Below the pieces are notes generated by a model. That model had not been told where the DNA came from. It did no database searches and saw only the letters and a program-made list of their open reading frames with translations. The translations under genes were made by a program, and so were the position numbers. Positions 23,247 through 33,588 of a DNA stretch of 64,000 bases are shown here, one piece after another. Location: the NCBI GenBank assembly GCA_020631735.1, contig CM036199.1:19571553-19635552 (forward strand), in the 5' to 3' direction. Every line of letters starts with the position of its first letter. Position 1 is the stretch's first letter. Origin of the DNA: Saccharum officinarum (taxonomy: Eukaryota; Streptophyta; Magnoliopsida; Poales; Poaceae).

Positions 23247-23374
23247 GGTATTAAGGGCTCGGTTATAGAGAGCAAAGTAAAATAAAGCTGGCCATGGTTA
23301 ATGATGGCGCATCATGGCTGGAGGCCATAGTATATCACAGCAGCTACTCAGCTAGCTCATCTATGCCCTGGCAA

Positions 23375-23639
23375 GGTCTTGTTTAGTTTCTCCAAAACTC
23401 ATGAAAAATGCACTATGCAAAAAGAAGATTTTCTGTCATATTAAACTTGCGATACATGCATGGAGTACTAAATATAGATGAAATAAAAAAAACTAATTGC
23501 ACAGTTTGGTTGTACTTTGCGAGACGAACGTTTTGAGCCTAATTAGTCAACGGTTGAACAATTATTACTAAATACAAACGAAATGCTATAGTGTCACTAT
23601 AATGAATTTGGCACTCCAAATTCGATGAACTAAAGGTCC
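23375..23639. mobile_element. TIR MITE, family M copy 3
   Basis: Ends ggtcttgtttagtttc and gaactaaaggtcc are inverted. The interior has gcgagacgaacgttttgagcctaattagtc and gcaaaaagaagattttc. Confidence 0.78.
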
Positions 23640-24903
23640 AAGTGTTTTCGGGCTAGGCGTCGTGTAGACGCTAAGTTCTGCTACTACTACACAGGGCTTA
23701 GTACCTAATCCTACCTAGGTACAAAACCTAGAACCAGCAAGCACCACTACTGTATGCATGAAGATAGGGAGCAGAGATTTGATTGTACATGTTGAAGGTT
23801 ACTGTAGGGAGTAGCTTCTAGTAATCATTATCAGGCCTTTTTAGCTAACAAATGATACACAGACGACGACCGATCGAACAAGACGTAGGAGTACGTGTAT
23901 AGAGCCGGTGCGTGCATGGAGGATGAGACCATTTGGTTTCCAGCCACACGCCGCAATGCCACAGCGGTGGCAAGCTTATGTAGTTGAGGCAGCCATAGAA
24001 TCTTGCAATAATGGAAAACTCGCCATAAAGTGTGGCGCTGGCACTAGAAAACTATGCCTCAGGTGTGGCGCCGAAAAACTCTACACAACACCATGCCGCA
24101 CTTTAGGCATGGCCAATAGTGGCCGGCATCCAAACACTCTCTAAATAAAAAGGAAATGATAACAGCACGGACTATGGTTACATTGTTCATACACAAGATA
24201 TTTCTAAATGATGTCTTCCCTCCAACTTTCCATACACAAGACAAAAACAACTTAATTAATTCCACTTGGGCCACCAGAAATGAAAAATCCCGACATGTTT
24301 TGTACAAAAATATAATTATAAATTTGATGCAAGTCAATTTATTTTAAGTTTAACTAAATTTATAAAAATATCATATTTATATCAAAACATATATGCTACA
24401 AAAATATATTTTGTGGCCAATTCAATATTACTTGTTCGATGTTACTATAATACTATTAATATTTTTTTATACAGGGTTAAAATTTAAAAAGCTAAAATTA
24501 CGCTGTTTTTTTTTTAAAAAAATGGGCCGGAGGAATAACAGAGAAGAACGTTCATTCCGGTCAAAGGGTGGGCACCAGCTTTTTGCGCGACGCAAGGCTG
24601 GATTTCGATTGGACGTGCGATGATTCTCCGTAGTGCACGGCGCAACCGGAGGCATGCAGATGCTTGCCCCTATCGCATAGCCTTTCACGTTCTGTAACGG
24701 TAGGGGTAGTACTCCGTACAGTAGGTTTCTGGCGACGATACCCATTGGCATCTCGCACATCGTCAGACGCGCACGGCACACGTCCAACGAAAATTTTCTC
24801 TCTTTCGTCCTTCTCGAAGAAAATTTCCTGCTATTTCACGGCACGTCTTTCTGCATTTCTGGGACATCGGGCATGGGCATTGTGACATGACGCGAACGTG
24901 TGT

Positions 24904-25165
24904 GGCCTCATTTAGTTCGGTGAATTGGGGAGAAAAACACTGTATCAGAATTCCTGTAACATTTCGTTTGTATTTGGTAAAAATTATTTAAATTTTGACT
25001 AACTAGACTTTAAATATTCATCTCACAAAGTACAATAAAACTGTGCAATTAGTTTTTGATTTCATCAACATTTAGTACTCCATGCATTTGCCGACATTTT
25101 GATGTGATAGAGAATCTTCTTTTTACATAGTGAAATTTGGGGAGAATTGGAGGAACTAAACAAGG
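24904..25165. mobile_element. TIR MITE, family M copy 4
   Basis: Ends ggcctcatttagttcgg and gaactaaacaaggc are inverted. The interior carries ttcatctcacaaagtac and agaatcttctttttacatag, so it lies in the opposite orientation to copy 3. Confidence 0.78.
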
Positions 25166-25560
25166 CTGTGTTTTTTTTTGCATTTTGTCATCCTGTCTTT
25201 TCATGCCATTCATGGCGCTATTTGTTGGAATTCTTGACTCGCATATTTGCACTTCAAACACTACAATAAAAGATATTTATTGAGGAAGCGGACAAGGAGT
25301 TCTTTTTTTTGAGATGATGAGATGGAGTTCTGTTGAACTAGTTTGAGGGGCTTGATCTACGAAAGTAAGTTATTAGGACTTAAAGAAGAGATCTCTTGTA
25401 TTATTTTTCATTTTTAGCCCTTTGACATCATGTATAAATTTTTATAGAGAGGGTTTAGAAGGGGCAGAGGCTTCATGCTCCGAATAGCAATAATGGGCGC
25501 TCAAGCGAGGTCATCACGTCCAATGCACTTGTTCTAAGCATGAAACATTAGAGTAATAAC

Positions 25561-26235
25561 AACAACAACAACATAGCCTTTTGTCCCAAGCAAGTTGGGG
25601 TAGGCTAGAGATGAAACCCAAAAGAGACGAGAAACAGGGAGACACATAAAGGGACATAAAGGGCACAAGACAAAAAGATGTCACGGTTCAGGCACGTTGA
25701 TTGCCAATCTCCAAGCGCTCCTGTCCATAGCTAAATCCTTGGAGATATTCCACTCCTTAAGATCTCTCTTAACGGACTCGTCCCAAGTTAGTTTAGGTCG
25801 ACCTCTACCGCTCTTTACATTATCGGCCCGCTTTAGAACTCCACTACGCACCGGCGCCTCAGGAGGCCTCCGTTGGACATGTCCAAACCATCTCAACTGA
25901 TGTTGAATCAAATTCTCCTCAATTGGTGCCACCCCAACCCTATCCCGAATATCGTCGTTCCGGACTCTATCCCTCCTTGTGTGCCTACAACACCAACGCA
26001 ACATACGCATCTCTGCTACACTCAATTGCTGGACATGTCGCCTTTTTGTAGGCCAACACTCAGCACCGTATAACATCGCCGGACGAATCGCCGTCCTATA
26101 GAACTTACCTTTCAGCTTCTGAGACACCATTTTGTCACAGAGAACATCAGAAGCTTGACGCCATTTCAACCAGCCGGCTGAAATTCTATGCCTAACATCT
26201 TCATCAATGTCTCATGGATTTGAAACCCACAAGAG
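25561..26235 (-). mobile_element. RTE-type LINE fragment with 12-bp target duplication
   Basis: The 12 bases TAGAGTAATAAC occur at 25549-25560 and 26236-26247. The element's 3' end is the (CAA)n/(TTG)n run just inside the left flank, typical of plant RTE elements. The minus-strand frame (26169-25681 and upstream) encodes the reverse-transcriptase C-terminal region: LKGKFYRTAIRPAMLYGAEC, then RHVQQLSVAEMRMLRW, LRWFGHVQRRPPEAP and RGRPKLTWDESVKRDL, ending LAINVPEP-stop. It is 5'-truncated, and intact over what remains. Confidence 0.9.
25681..26169 (-). pseudogene. Reverse transcriptase C-terminal part of the RTE LINE
   Basis: A 162-residue open frame equal to the C-terminal third of RTE ORF2. 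It lacks endonuclease and catalytic reverse-transcriptase motifs, which lay upstream of the truncation. It is not a host gene. Confidence 0.88.
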
Positions 26236-26452
26236 TAGAGTAATAACTAATTTTTCAAAAACATATATTAACATGTTTTAGATGTTAGTATATTTTTCTA
26301 TGAATATGGTCAAAAATAGATAATTCTGACTTAGGACAAAACAAAAGTGAACTATAATTTGGTCCCAATGTTTGCGGTCATTAGAAAAGAGAGGAAAAGG
26401 AGTACACATAGTTTGTGGTCAGTAGTGTGTGTGTATATATATATACACACAC

Positions 26453-26652
26453 CCTAGGTGTAGAATATTATTCTACACCACAAGCCAAAACTGATCTAAA
26501 AAAATACTGAGTACTACTGAACCGTGTTCAGTATCAGTCAGTACTACGTACAGTACTACTAAATACTGAATAATACTGAAACACGACTACTGAACATTAC
26601 TGAATTTTATTCAGTATAACAACTCGGTGTAGAATAGTATTCTACACCTAGG
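26453..26652. mobile_element. Small MITE whose terminal repeats are themselves palindromes
   Basis: The left end CCTAGGTGTAGAATATTATTCTACACC (26453-26479) and right end GGTGTAGAATAGTATTCTACACCTAGG (26626-26652) are inverted copies. Each arm also contains its own hairpin (GGTGTAGAAT/ATTCTACACC). The interior is rich in tactga/cagtac repeats. (TA)n runs flank both sides (26432-26446; about 26667-26694), consistent with a TA target. Confidence 0.72.
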
Positions 26653-26663
26653 GTGTAGAATAA

Positions 26664-26701
<38 letters not shown>

Positions 26702-27036
26702 CAAGTCTCCAAGAGGTATCTATACAAAAGATTTTACTTAGCAACAAAATTGTCGTTGTTGTTGCTGCTGTAACTTTTTCTCTCTATACAATGTCTGTGA
26801 GGATTTTCCTGCTTTTTAAGATAACAGGTAGTGACGTACTTCCTCCAATCAAGGTCACCTACGAAAAACGATCTGAAGCTTGTTCATTTGTCCTACACTC
26901 CTACACCGTGCGCTTCTTGTGCTACAGCACAAAAACCGGACTTAAAGAGGACCCTTGTGTAATTTCAAGCAAGACGGAGGTGCCGTGTGCACGTGAAACC
27001 CTCTTCACTTCTTCGCTCCTCTCACCTGATTCGGGG

Positions 27037-27270
27037 TGGCCAAATTTGTACAGTGCCACCTCGAACACTGTAGCACTTTTGTTTTTTAGTGCAAAAAATT
27101 GTCTAAAAATTGATTAATTAGACTCAAAATGTTCATCTCGCAAAGTACAACAAAACTGTGCAATTAGTTTATGATTTTCATCTACATTTAGTACTTCATA
27201 CATTTGCTGACATTTTGATGTGATGAGAAATCTTCTTTTTGCATAGTACAATTTGAGGTGAATTCTAAGC
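27037..27270. mobile_element. TIR MITE, family M copy 5 (degraded)
   Basis: The interior phrases ttcatctcgcaaagtacaacaaaactgtgcaattag and catttgctgacattttgatgtgatgagaaatcttctttttgcatag match copy 4 in the same orientation. The ends are poorly preserved, so limits are approximate. Confidence 0.65.
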
Positions 27271-27279
27271 CTCTGCTTC

Positions 27280-29109
27280 GGAGTTAGCCACTGCAACGAA
27301 CAAAAAGCCTAGCAGCCTTTCCCTCACTCACACACACCCTCTCTGCTGCGCACGGCCGGCACCACCCTCCGGCCTCTGGCAAAACTACAGAAACGCCATC
27401 GCTACGGCACGGTCGCCGAGACTGCAGCGGCCCCACCGCCCAGGACTGTGGGGTGTGCTGCCGCTGCACCGTCGCCATGAGCACTGGTCCACTGCACTTG
27501 TTTAATCACCCCCAAACCTGCCCTTTTCCGTGCCGTTCTGCCACTGAGCACATGGCCACACCCACGCTGCCGCTGGCTGGTGCTGCGCACACTCCCCGCT
27601 CTCCTCCCCACTCCAGGCTCCATCCGCGCGAGCTCAGCTGAGTGAGGTGAGGTGAGGTGCTGGGCCGACCGGCTGAGTAGCTAGCTGACTGTACCCGCCG
27701 CTACCATTACCACGCTGCACCGTGCCAGAGCAGGCCTCACGCGGCGCTGTCCCGACCCCGTCGAGGCAAAAGCCCTGGCCGTTCCCTCGCCCCGTGCCGC
27801 CGCCGCCGTGCGCCCAGGCTTCCTTCCTTCTGGTGAGAAGGCGTCCTCCATTGTTCCTCGCGCATTCTTCGCTTTAATCCCGGCGTGTTCCCTTCCCCTC
27901 CGTTCCGGCCGGGGTCTCCTGCCTTCCTCGCTGCGCGTCTCGTTGTTTGCTTTGCCCCGCCGCTGGATGTCGTGGTTCTTTCGCAATGCCGCGGCACTGA
28001 TTTTGTGGGGGTCGAGTTCTGCTTCTGATCCGTGTTCTTGCGAGGAGCTAAACGACACGGAATGCACCCGTTGCTGCATCTATATGATGCGGTAGCAGGA
28101 ACAGGGCCATTACTGGTTGGGAGATGTGGGGGATATGGGCCCAAAGATTTTGCAATCTTCAGTGATTTCATTTGAGGTTCCGAGAGGGGTTCTTCGCTGT
28201 CCTTTGAGTAGTTTTTATTTGGATTCTTTTTTTTCTTGGTTTGCTGTGCCAATGTGCCATGTCATATATCTACGAGAGGTTGGTGGTGATTGGTACTTGC
28301 AATTGTGCAAATTGCTTCTATTTTTAAGTGCAGGCTACTGGGGGTCTGGGGCTGAGGCTAGGGGCAGGATTTGACTTTTTGATAGTTTTCTCCACACTTG
28401 CTGTTTGTTTTTTCTTGGGAGCCCCACGTTCGTTAGAAAAGGAGAGAATGCGTGGATTATCTGCACTGTTTTACCTTTCATTTCGGTGGGAAATGGGACA
28501 AGTCACGCCTGATTCTTGATTCCTTTGTACAGCAAAAATGAGGCATTTCATTTTACTGCCTTGATCTGTGCTTATTGAATGACTCTGGGACCTCGAGATT
28601 TCATACTTCGTTTCTATGGGCCTGTCCTAGTGTATACTCCTAGTACAAACAATTGCTCCAATACTGTTCTAAGATAGCTTTTAACATAACTTCTTTTTAA
28701 AATTCATTCCTCCTCTTTTATGCTTATATATCTGTCTCAAGTTCTGGCCTGGATTTAATCTATATTGGAGATCCGGAACATGCAGCATTTCTGTTTGAGC
28801 TCAAAAGCCATGCAAAGATTCACTTCAGTACCGTTTTATCAGCCTTGATGTGTTCAGCTACGATCTTGACCTGATCTCTCATCTGAGTTGAAGCTCCTTG
28901 TTGGCTGTGCAAGGGGAGAATCAGGGCAAGTACGGAAAACCTGTGTTCTTATGGTTTCTTGTGTCTGATCTTCTGCAGTGACTTCGCTACAATGGGTCAT
29001 GTCCTAATCAAAAGAAGGACCACATTTCCATGTCAACATTGAAGATACTACTATAGTACTATCTTTCATTATTGCTGGGTAAGTTGGAACAGAGAAGTGC
29101 ATATTCAAG
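27280..29109 (+). promoter_or_regulatory. Promoter and 5' leader of the STICHEL-like gene, probable leader intron and uORF
   Basis: A CpG-rich block (27300-28000) precedes the gene. A good donor (TCTG|GTGAGA at 27833) and a good acceptor (CTTCTGCAG ending 28978) suggest an intron of about 1.15 kb in the 5' leader. Downstream an upstream ORF of 16 codons (ATG 28992, stop about 29040-29042) precedes the main ATG at 29110. The exon structure is inferred from splice consensus only. Confidence 0.45.
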
Positions 29110-32100
29110 ATGATGGACATGAGGCGGCACTCTGTGTCTGTAGATGTCCCACTGTCAAGAACCTTGGTGCAGCTAAAGCGAGTGAGATCACTGCGGGATC
29201 CAGCAACAAACTCGATGAGCAAGTATGCATCTCCTTCTGATCACATGATCTGGGAGACTGCTTCTAGCAATGGGGTGACTCTGGAGCTTGGTAGGTCAGC
29301 ACATCATCACCTGGTTGAAGAAGACGAGGATGTGGGAGCTGAGCCTACAATGGGGTCAGAGCGGAGTTTTCGGGGACCAAATGCAAGGACTGCATCATAT
29401 AGGAAATCTTCTACTGTCAGGATCAGAGGCTTGAACCCACCAAGAAATAAGCAGGTTCATCGTGTCCGCCAAGATGGTCACCGCAAGTCATTGGATTCTA
29501 ACCACTCAAATCATAGTTCTATCCGTCAATTGGCAAACAATATGGTCAACAATGTGGATGCAGATAAGGAAGAGGAGGAAGTGAATTCTTATGAAAGACC
29601 AAAATTTGCAATGCCAGATAAGGCTGATGAAGAAGTGAAAATGCCAGACTACTCCAAATTCAGGAGCAAGTCTTCTGCTGCAATGAGCCGTGTTGGGAGC
29701 CCCTGTATGTCAGCCAGTGAGGCACGCTCCGTTGGGTCAAGAAGAAGCACTTTAGGGTATGGAACTGAGGATACACGACTGAGGTCAAATGATGTCGTGG
29801 GATCGAATTTTAGTGGCTGTGGTATAAGCTACTGCTGGTCAGGAGCGTCAAAGTACCGAGAACTTTATTCTGATAGTGATGGTCCAGATCAACCTCTCTT
29901 GTCTACAGATGGGACTGAGGCAGCATTCCAAGGCAATGTACCATACACTGAGACACCGAGGTGTTTAAGCCAGAAATTCCGCCCTCGTTCTTTCAGTGAA
30001 TTGATTGGCCTAAATGTTGTTGCCCAGTCCCTCTTATATTCCTCTTGCAAAGGAAAAGTTGCTCCAATGTACTTGTTTCATGGCCCCCGGGGTACAGGCA
30101 AGACATCCACGGCAAGGATTTTTGCCGCGGCACTAAATTGTGTATCTCTTGAAGAGCAAAGGCCATGTGGGTTCTGTAAAGAGTGTGTCATTCTTTTCTC
30201 TGGGAAGAGTAGAGATGTGAAAGAACTTGATGCGGCGAAAATGGATCGTTTAGGTCGAGTAAAGGCACTTCTCAAGAGTGCATCTCTCGTACCATATTCT
30301 TCGCGCTTCAAGGTTTTCATAATAGATGAATGCCATCTCTTGCAAGAAGATGCATGGTCAGCAATACTGAAGAGTCTTGACGAGCCATACCGGCATACAG
30401 TATACATTATGATTACTTCTGACATAGAAAGCCTGCCTCGCACTTCCATCACACATTGCCAGAAGTTCCATTTTCCGAAGATAAAGGTGGCAGATATTGT
30501 CTACAGGTTGGAGAAAATCTGTATAGAAGAAGGACTGGAATTTGACCATGATGGGTTGTACTTCATTGCTGCAAAGTCTAATGGTTCTCTTAGAGATTCA
30601 GAAATAATGCTTGATCAACTCAGTTTGCTTGGGAAGAAGATCACAATTTCTCTTGTGCATGAACTTGTGAGTTATCTACTGTCATCTGTCATGCTCTAAG
30701 TAGTATATCATAAAATCAGTATTGTCATGTTTATATATCTGTTATTTGCAGGTAGGATCTGTGTCTGATGACGAGTTGATTGAATTGCTTGACCTAGCAT
30801 TGTCATCCGACACAACCAATACTGTAAGACGAGCTCGAGAACTTATGGGGTCAGCAATTGATCCTCTGCAGCTGGTGTCTCAGTTGGCCAACCTTATTAT
30901 GGACATTCTCTCAGGGCGATGTCAATCTGCACTTACTGAAGTCAGCAAAAGTTTCTTGGGTAAATATGCATGTACGTGTCCTTTCCTTGCCATGTTTCTT
31001 TCTTATTTGCCACATGAGCATTCTCCTATTGTTCGAAATTGCGTGCTAATCTTTTAAGATGCTTGAATTGAACCAACTACAGGATCATACATTTATTGTT
31101 GGATTTTTTTTTGAAACTGTGTCTATCTACATCCCTGTTTGTTCCACAAAGGTTTTCGTCTCAAGTCTGGTCTTTTTTGTCACGGTTATGCAGTATCAGA
31201 GGTTGGAATAAAGAAATTAAGACATGCACTGAAGATACTATCAGAAACTGAAAAACAATTGAGGACATCAAGGAATCAGGCTACTTGGGTTACAGTTGCG
31301 CTTTTGCAGTTTAGCACCAATGAACCTAACCTTGCTGCTGAACCGAATGATATGCATGCACATTCAGTAACTGGATATACAGGTAAACATACTAATTCGC
31401 AGTATCCCATGTATTTCTGATTTCCATACAGAATGGAATGATAACCATTTTTTATATCCCATTGTGTAGATGACTGGGTTTCCAAGGTGCACTCAAGTGC
31501 CAATTTTTGTCAGGCATGTAACAGCAGCAAGTCCAACTGTTCTGAGAGACACTGTAGGCGGCTTAAGCTTGAGAACATATGGAGGAGAGCCATTGGAAAG
31601 TGTCGATCAAGGTCAGCCAAAAGTTTCCTCAGGAAAGAAGGCTTCTTATCATCAGTTCATGTTACTGAAGGTAAAAACAAACATGCCATCTCAATTGAAT
31701 TTTTAATTTCTCATATATGGATTGTGCTGAAAATGATACACTATATGTACAAATTCTCAGAGCTGGCCATAGCAGAAGTTGGTTTTGGACACCCGGATCA
31801 CCTATCAAGAGCAGAGAAAATGCAAAGCCTAATAGAATGCTCTTTACAGCATGTTCTTGGGTGCAATGTGGAGATCAGATTCAAACTTGTACCCTGTCCA
31901 GTGAGAAAAGATGCTAGGTTGAAGAGACAGTCGTTCAGTTTTCTCAACTGCTCTGGCCGGAAGCAAGAGCTGTCAGATTCAGTTGTGACTGATGAAGATG
32001 AAGCTGTGAGGCCTGGAGCAAGAGAGACACCGCTTAAAGGCTACACCTCTAGTCAGCAGGAATCACCATATACCATGCAACGTGTTGATTCAAAACCAAC

Positions 32101-32630
32101 AGTCCATGGTTGTGAGGATGATGCTCGGAGTACCTTGACGTCAAACAGATCCATGACAGATGACCTGACAAGGACGTGCAGGTCAGAGACTAACTACTCA
32201 AAGGGTGTAAGTGAGCAGGGCCACTTTAATAGCATCCAGGAGCCTGACCTACAGCCGAATTGCTTCTCGCGAACACTCAAGCTTCAAAAGAAGCTATTGT
32301 CTTCTGGCGCAGCACACACAATCTGTTTGAGGATCCAGCCACATAACAAGATGGACTTCCTGCCTAAGAAAGAATTTGATACATACTTCTGCGCATACGA
32401 ACCTTACGAGCAGTGTTCAAGATCAAATTCAAGAGCTACTTACAGTTCAAGAGATGATGACTTGTAAGCAGTCTGAACTTGGCACAATCTCATGCAACGA
32501 TATATTCAGTTACATTACTGCCATGTGACGAACGAGTGCTGAACTATTTTATTTCTTCTGCAGGTGGAGCAAGAATTCACGCTTTGGTTCGAATCTACTC
32601 TGCTGGAGGGCCCCAAAACAATCCATGTAA
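29110..32630 (+). CDS. STICHEL-like protein (DnaX-like AAA domain), six exons, 974 aa
   Basis: STICHEL proteins control trichome branching and carry a domain like bacterial polymerase III gamma/tau. Exons: 29110-30666, 30752-30959, 31194-31382, 31470-31670, 31761-32463, 32564-32630. All six keep frame. The N-terminus has RRHSVSVDVPLSRTLVQL and VRSLRDPATNSMSK. Then come RPRSFSELIG, Walker A GPRGTGKT (residues 325-332), a zinc module Cys344-x8-Cys353-x2-Cys356-x2-Cys359 as in DnaX, and Walker B IIDECH (406-409). The later exons carry ELLDLALSSDT and KLRHALKILSETEKQLR. The tail includes NLLCWRAPKQSM. The last donor overlaps an in-frame TAA, so intron retention gives a shorter end. An alternative acceptor at 31152 would add 14 residues in frame. 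The 3' neighbour is a convergent RCC1-like copy. Confidence 0.9.
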
Positions 32631-32821
32631 CAGAGGTACATTACTCTGTATTTTTCACATTACTTGGTCGGAATAGCCATGTGGATTCAGTGTTTTGGCC
32701 TGCTCGGTTGCTATTTGCTAGTGTTCATGTGACATGTTGACCCCAGTTCTGCCACAGCATCCCCCACACCAGCAAGTTGCTTTCTTACAAGCGTAACTGC
32801 AACAACCAGCACAAGCATTGC

Positions 32822-32916
32822 TGCTGGGGAAAGGTGAATCATGATAGCAGAACATTGGCATGCTGAAAGCTGGGGAAAAGTGAATCATGATAGCAGAACA
32901 TTGATATGCTGAAAAA
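32822..32916. repeat. 47-base tandem duplication between STICHEL-like and RCC1 copy A
   Basis: The phrase gctggggaaa-gtgaatcatgatagcagaacattg-atgctgaaa occurs twice in a row. Copy B of the block has it once (near 43155-43205), so the duplication arose in copy A after the block duplicated. Confidence 0.85.
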
Positions 32917-33588
32917 CAGTGTCAAATCATTCAGCTTACCTTTTGCATTTCTCTGTGAATTTGCAGGAAAGGATGAGCATACTAGATGGAACATGGAAGA
33001 CAGCAATTCTGCTATGACATTTACCAATTTTGCCCGAAACTGGAGACATGGACACCACCTGCGGGGACAATTTTTGAAGGAAAGTCCAGGAGGGGTCTGT
33101 GTTATTCTTGTTCTTGGTAGGCAGCTGAGAAACTATTTAGTGATATTTTCTTGGAAATGCAGGTCCTTTATAATGCTACTAGTGGGCAGTTGTACAGCGC
33201 GCCAATGATGAAACCCTGTGCATACTGAACGGTTCTGTTATTCTGAATTTTGCAGGACGATCTGAAGCTCTCTCCATTTACATGATCTTTTTGTTAGCTG
33301 AATGATTAAACATCGTCTAAACTCCTTACAACTCATATAGATTGATCTTCCTTTCAATCAAAAGATAAATCGATCAGCATTTGAGTCGTATTTGGCACGC
33401 GTGCAGAAGCATCAGCGTCAGCATGTGAAGTTTGCTTTAGCGCAACCGGTTGCATTTGCCAGAGAATGGCCATCGAAATCCAACCTAAAGATCAGTCAAA
33501 CTGAAACCAACCAGAAGCCAACGACTGTCCAATGTTCAGAAAAGAAGCCACCACGAAACCTAATAGTCCATCCAGAATCTAAATCGAG

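Noticed and set aside
25681..26169. 162-residue frame as a host gene
   Set aside because: It is the C-terminus of an RTE LINE, bounded by target duplications and a (CAA)n tail.
32906..33208. Possible extra STICHEL-like exon after the TTTGCAG at about 32967
   Set aside because: The last exon at 32564-32630 already ends in a conserved stop, and the downstream frame is not preserved between copies A and B.
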